Shown here: positions 63,101 through 64,000 of the stretch, piece by piece | Position numbering within the stretch: position 1 is the first letter of the stretch | How the letters are laid out: every line of letters begins with the position of its first letter | Assembly: GCA_037893225.1 (NCBI GenBank) | Contig: JAZGUH010000329.1 | Span: forward strand, 714,172 to 778,171 | Direction of reading: 5' to 3' | Length of the DNA: 64,000 nucleotides | From: Hippasteria phrygiana | Taxonomy: Eukaryota > Echinodermata > Asteroidea > Valvatida > Goniasteridae | Made by a program: the position numbers and the translations under genes | Notes under the pieces: generated by a model | What the model saw: only the letters and a program-made list of their open reading frames with translations | What the model was told of the DNA's origin: nothing | Database searches by the model: none

Positions 63101-64000
63101 CAGGCTGGGCAGTTTTAAACCTGACATGTTTGCATTGTGTTTTTTCCATAACAATAGCATTTGAAAGTCGCATTACGGCTGCTGTAAAAATAGCCACTGC
63201 GATTAACCCTCCTATGCAAACATACATTCTGAGCCATGTTGTGGTAATCGTTACCTTTAGGACCCCGTTCCATATAAGAGAACGAAGGGCACAGTTTATG
63301 TTTCGGAATATTTTGCGATGATACAGGCAGGAAACGTACCTCTGTGTGCTTGAAATTATCTAAATAGTTCGCTAAGATATCATGTTAAATATGAGCAAGC
63401 TTAATTTTGTGGAAAGAGGGCAGGGTTTTGATTTATGAGGGCAATTATGGGGTAAAACGGCAACGTCTCTGACTGCAAACAAAGTAGGAAAGTCACATTT
63501 TCTTTGAAAGTGCATTTCAAAATTACAACAAACATGAGTTTAATCTGAAGAAAAAAAGACTGCATTAGCCTGCAAAAGTCACTTTGGTACTGTAGTGTAA
63601 GTGTATTCATCTGCAAAAGTCAGTTTTGAATGGAACTCGTAAAAAAAATGGGTCAAAATCAGTCAAGGTGATTGTTTTTGACCCTCCTGCCATAGTACAA
63701 AACCACATGTAATCTGATCATGTGTCTGTGTAAAAGTATAGCAGGGGAGGTGGAAGGAAATTTTGACTGATTTTGACCATTTCCTAGTACTGGTAAAAAA
63801 GTGGTAGGAGGGTTAAAAATTAAAACTTCAATGACCACCTTAGATTAGTAGTTAGTTTGCTTCCCTTCCCAATCATGAGTGACAAACCTATTTCAATTGC
63901 TTTCCACTTATTATCACACCTGTCCTGCACATAACATGCCCCAACCAAGTTCATCAAATACACGATAATGATTGGGTTTTGCAGTACAGAAAATGTCTGC
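63101..64000. other. Stretch with no gene recognised
   Basis: 63,415-63,580 is a diverged relative of the interior of 31,250-31,693. At 63,650-63,830 there is an inverted pair (TGGGTCAAAATCAGTCAAGG / TTTTGACTGATTTTGACCAT), probably another short fold-back element. Confidence 0.4.

Overview
This is a eukaryotic, repeat-rich genomic window. The best guess is an invertebrate deuterostome such as an echinoderm, hemichordate or cephalochordate. That guess rests on a spliced carnitine O-acetyltransferase gene with large introns, a PAN plus fibrinogen-domain relic, abundant tRNA-derived SINEs, a Jockey-superfamily LINE and dense families of non-autonomous DNA transposons. No bacterial-type operons, tRNA clusters or CRISPR arrays are present. 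The species cannot be named from sequence alone.

The one gene I could rebuild with confidence is on the minus strand from about 60,280 down to 33,584. Thirteen exons, all with AG/GT borders and compatible phases, join into a 635-codon reading frame for carnitine O-acetyltransferase (CRAT). The product has a conserved Tyr-Glu-His catalytic exon, a Ser-Thr-Ser motif and a C-terminal Ala-Lys-Leu peroxisomal signal. Further 5' exons may lie at the right edge or outside the window. A partial, nonsense-containing duplicate of exon 5 lies in intron 4.

The left half (1-33,500) is almost entirely transposon graveyard. A hAT-like element with a perfect 8-bp target duplication spans 2,926-8,580 and contains a Crypton-like composite element and an almost intact LINE. 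Large fold-back elements lie at 13,390-14,338, 16,125-17,455 and 21,532-21,841. An 11-bp minisatellite grew inside a truncated hAT MITE at 17,607-17,996. A TTAA-flanked 1.9-kb element with a 23-bp GC-rich minisatellite lies at 22,061-23,932. A frameshifted fibrinogen-related relic lies at 26,282-27,048, and a Tc1-like element at 27,644-28,881 carries a SINE cluster.

The right half holds the CRAT introns, which are packed with nested elements. The clearest is a minus-strand LINE tail (36,010-38,556) broken by two hAT-like insertions, one of which is itself broken by a TTAA-type insertion. Two copies of a hAT-like family at 45,689-46,446 and 53,637-54,681 have perfect 8-bp duplications, and one has expanded an 8-bp repeat. 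Six copies of one TTAA-flanked MITE family are spread through the window.

Boundaries of transposons with matching terminal inverted repeats and target duplications are read directly. Superfamily names are inferred from those ends, and no database search was possible.
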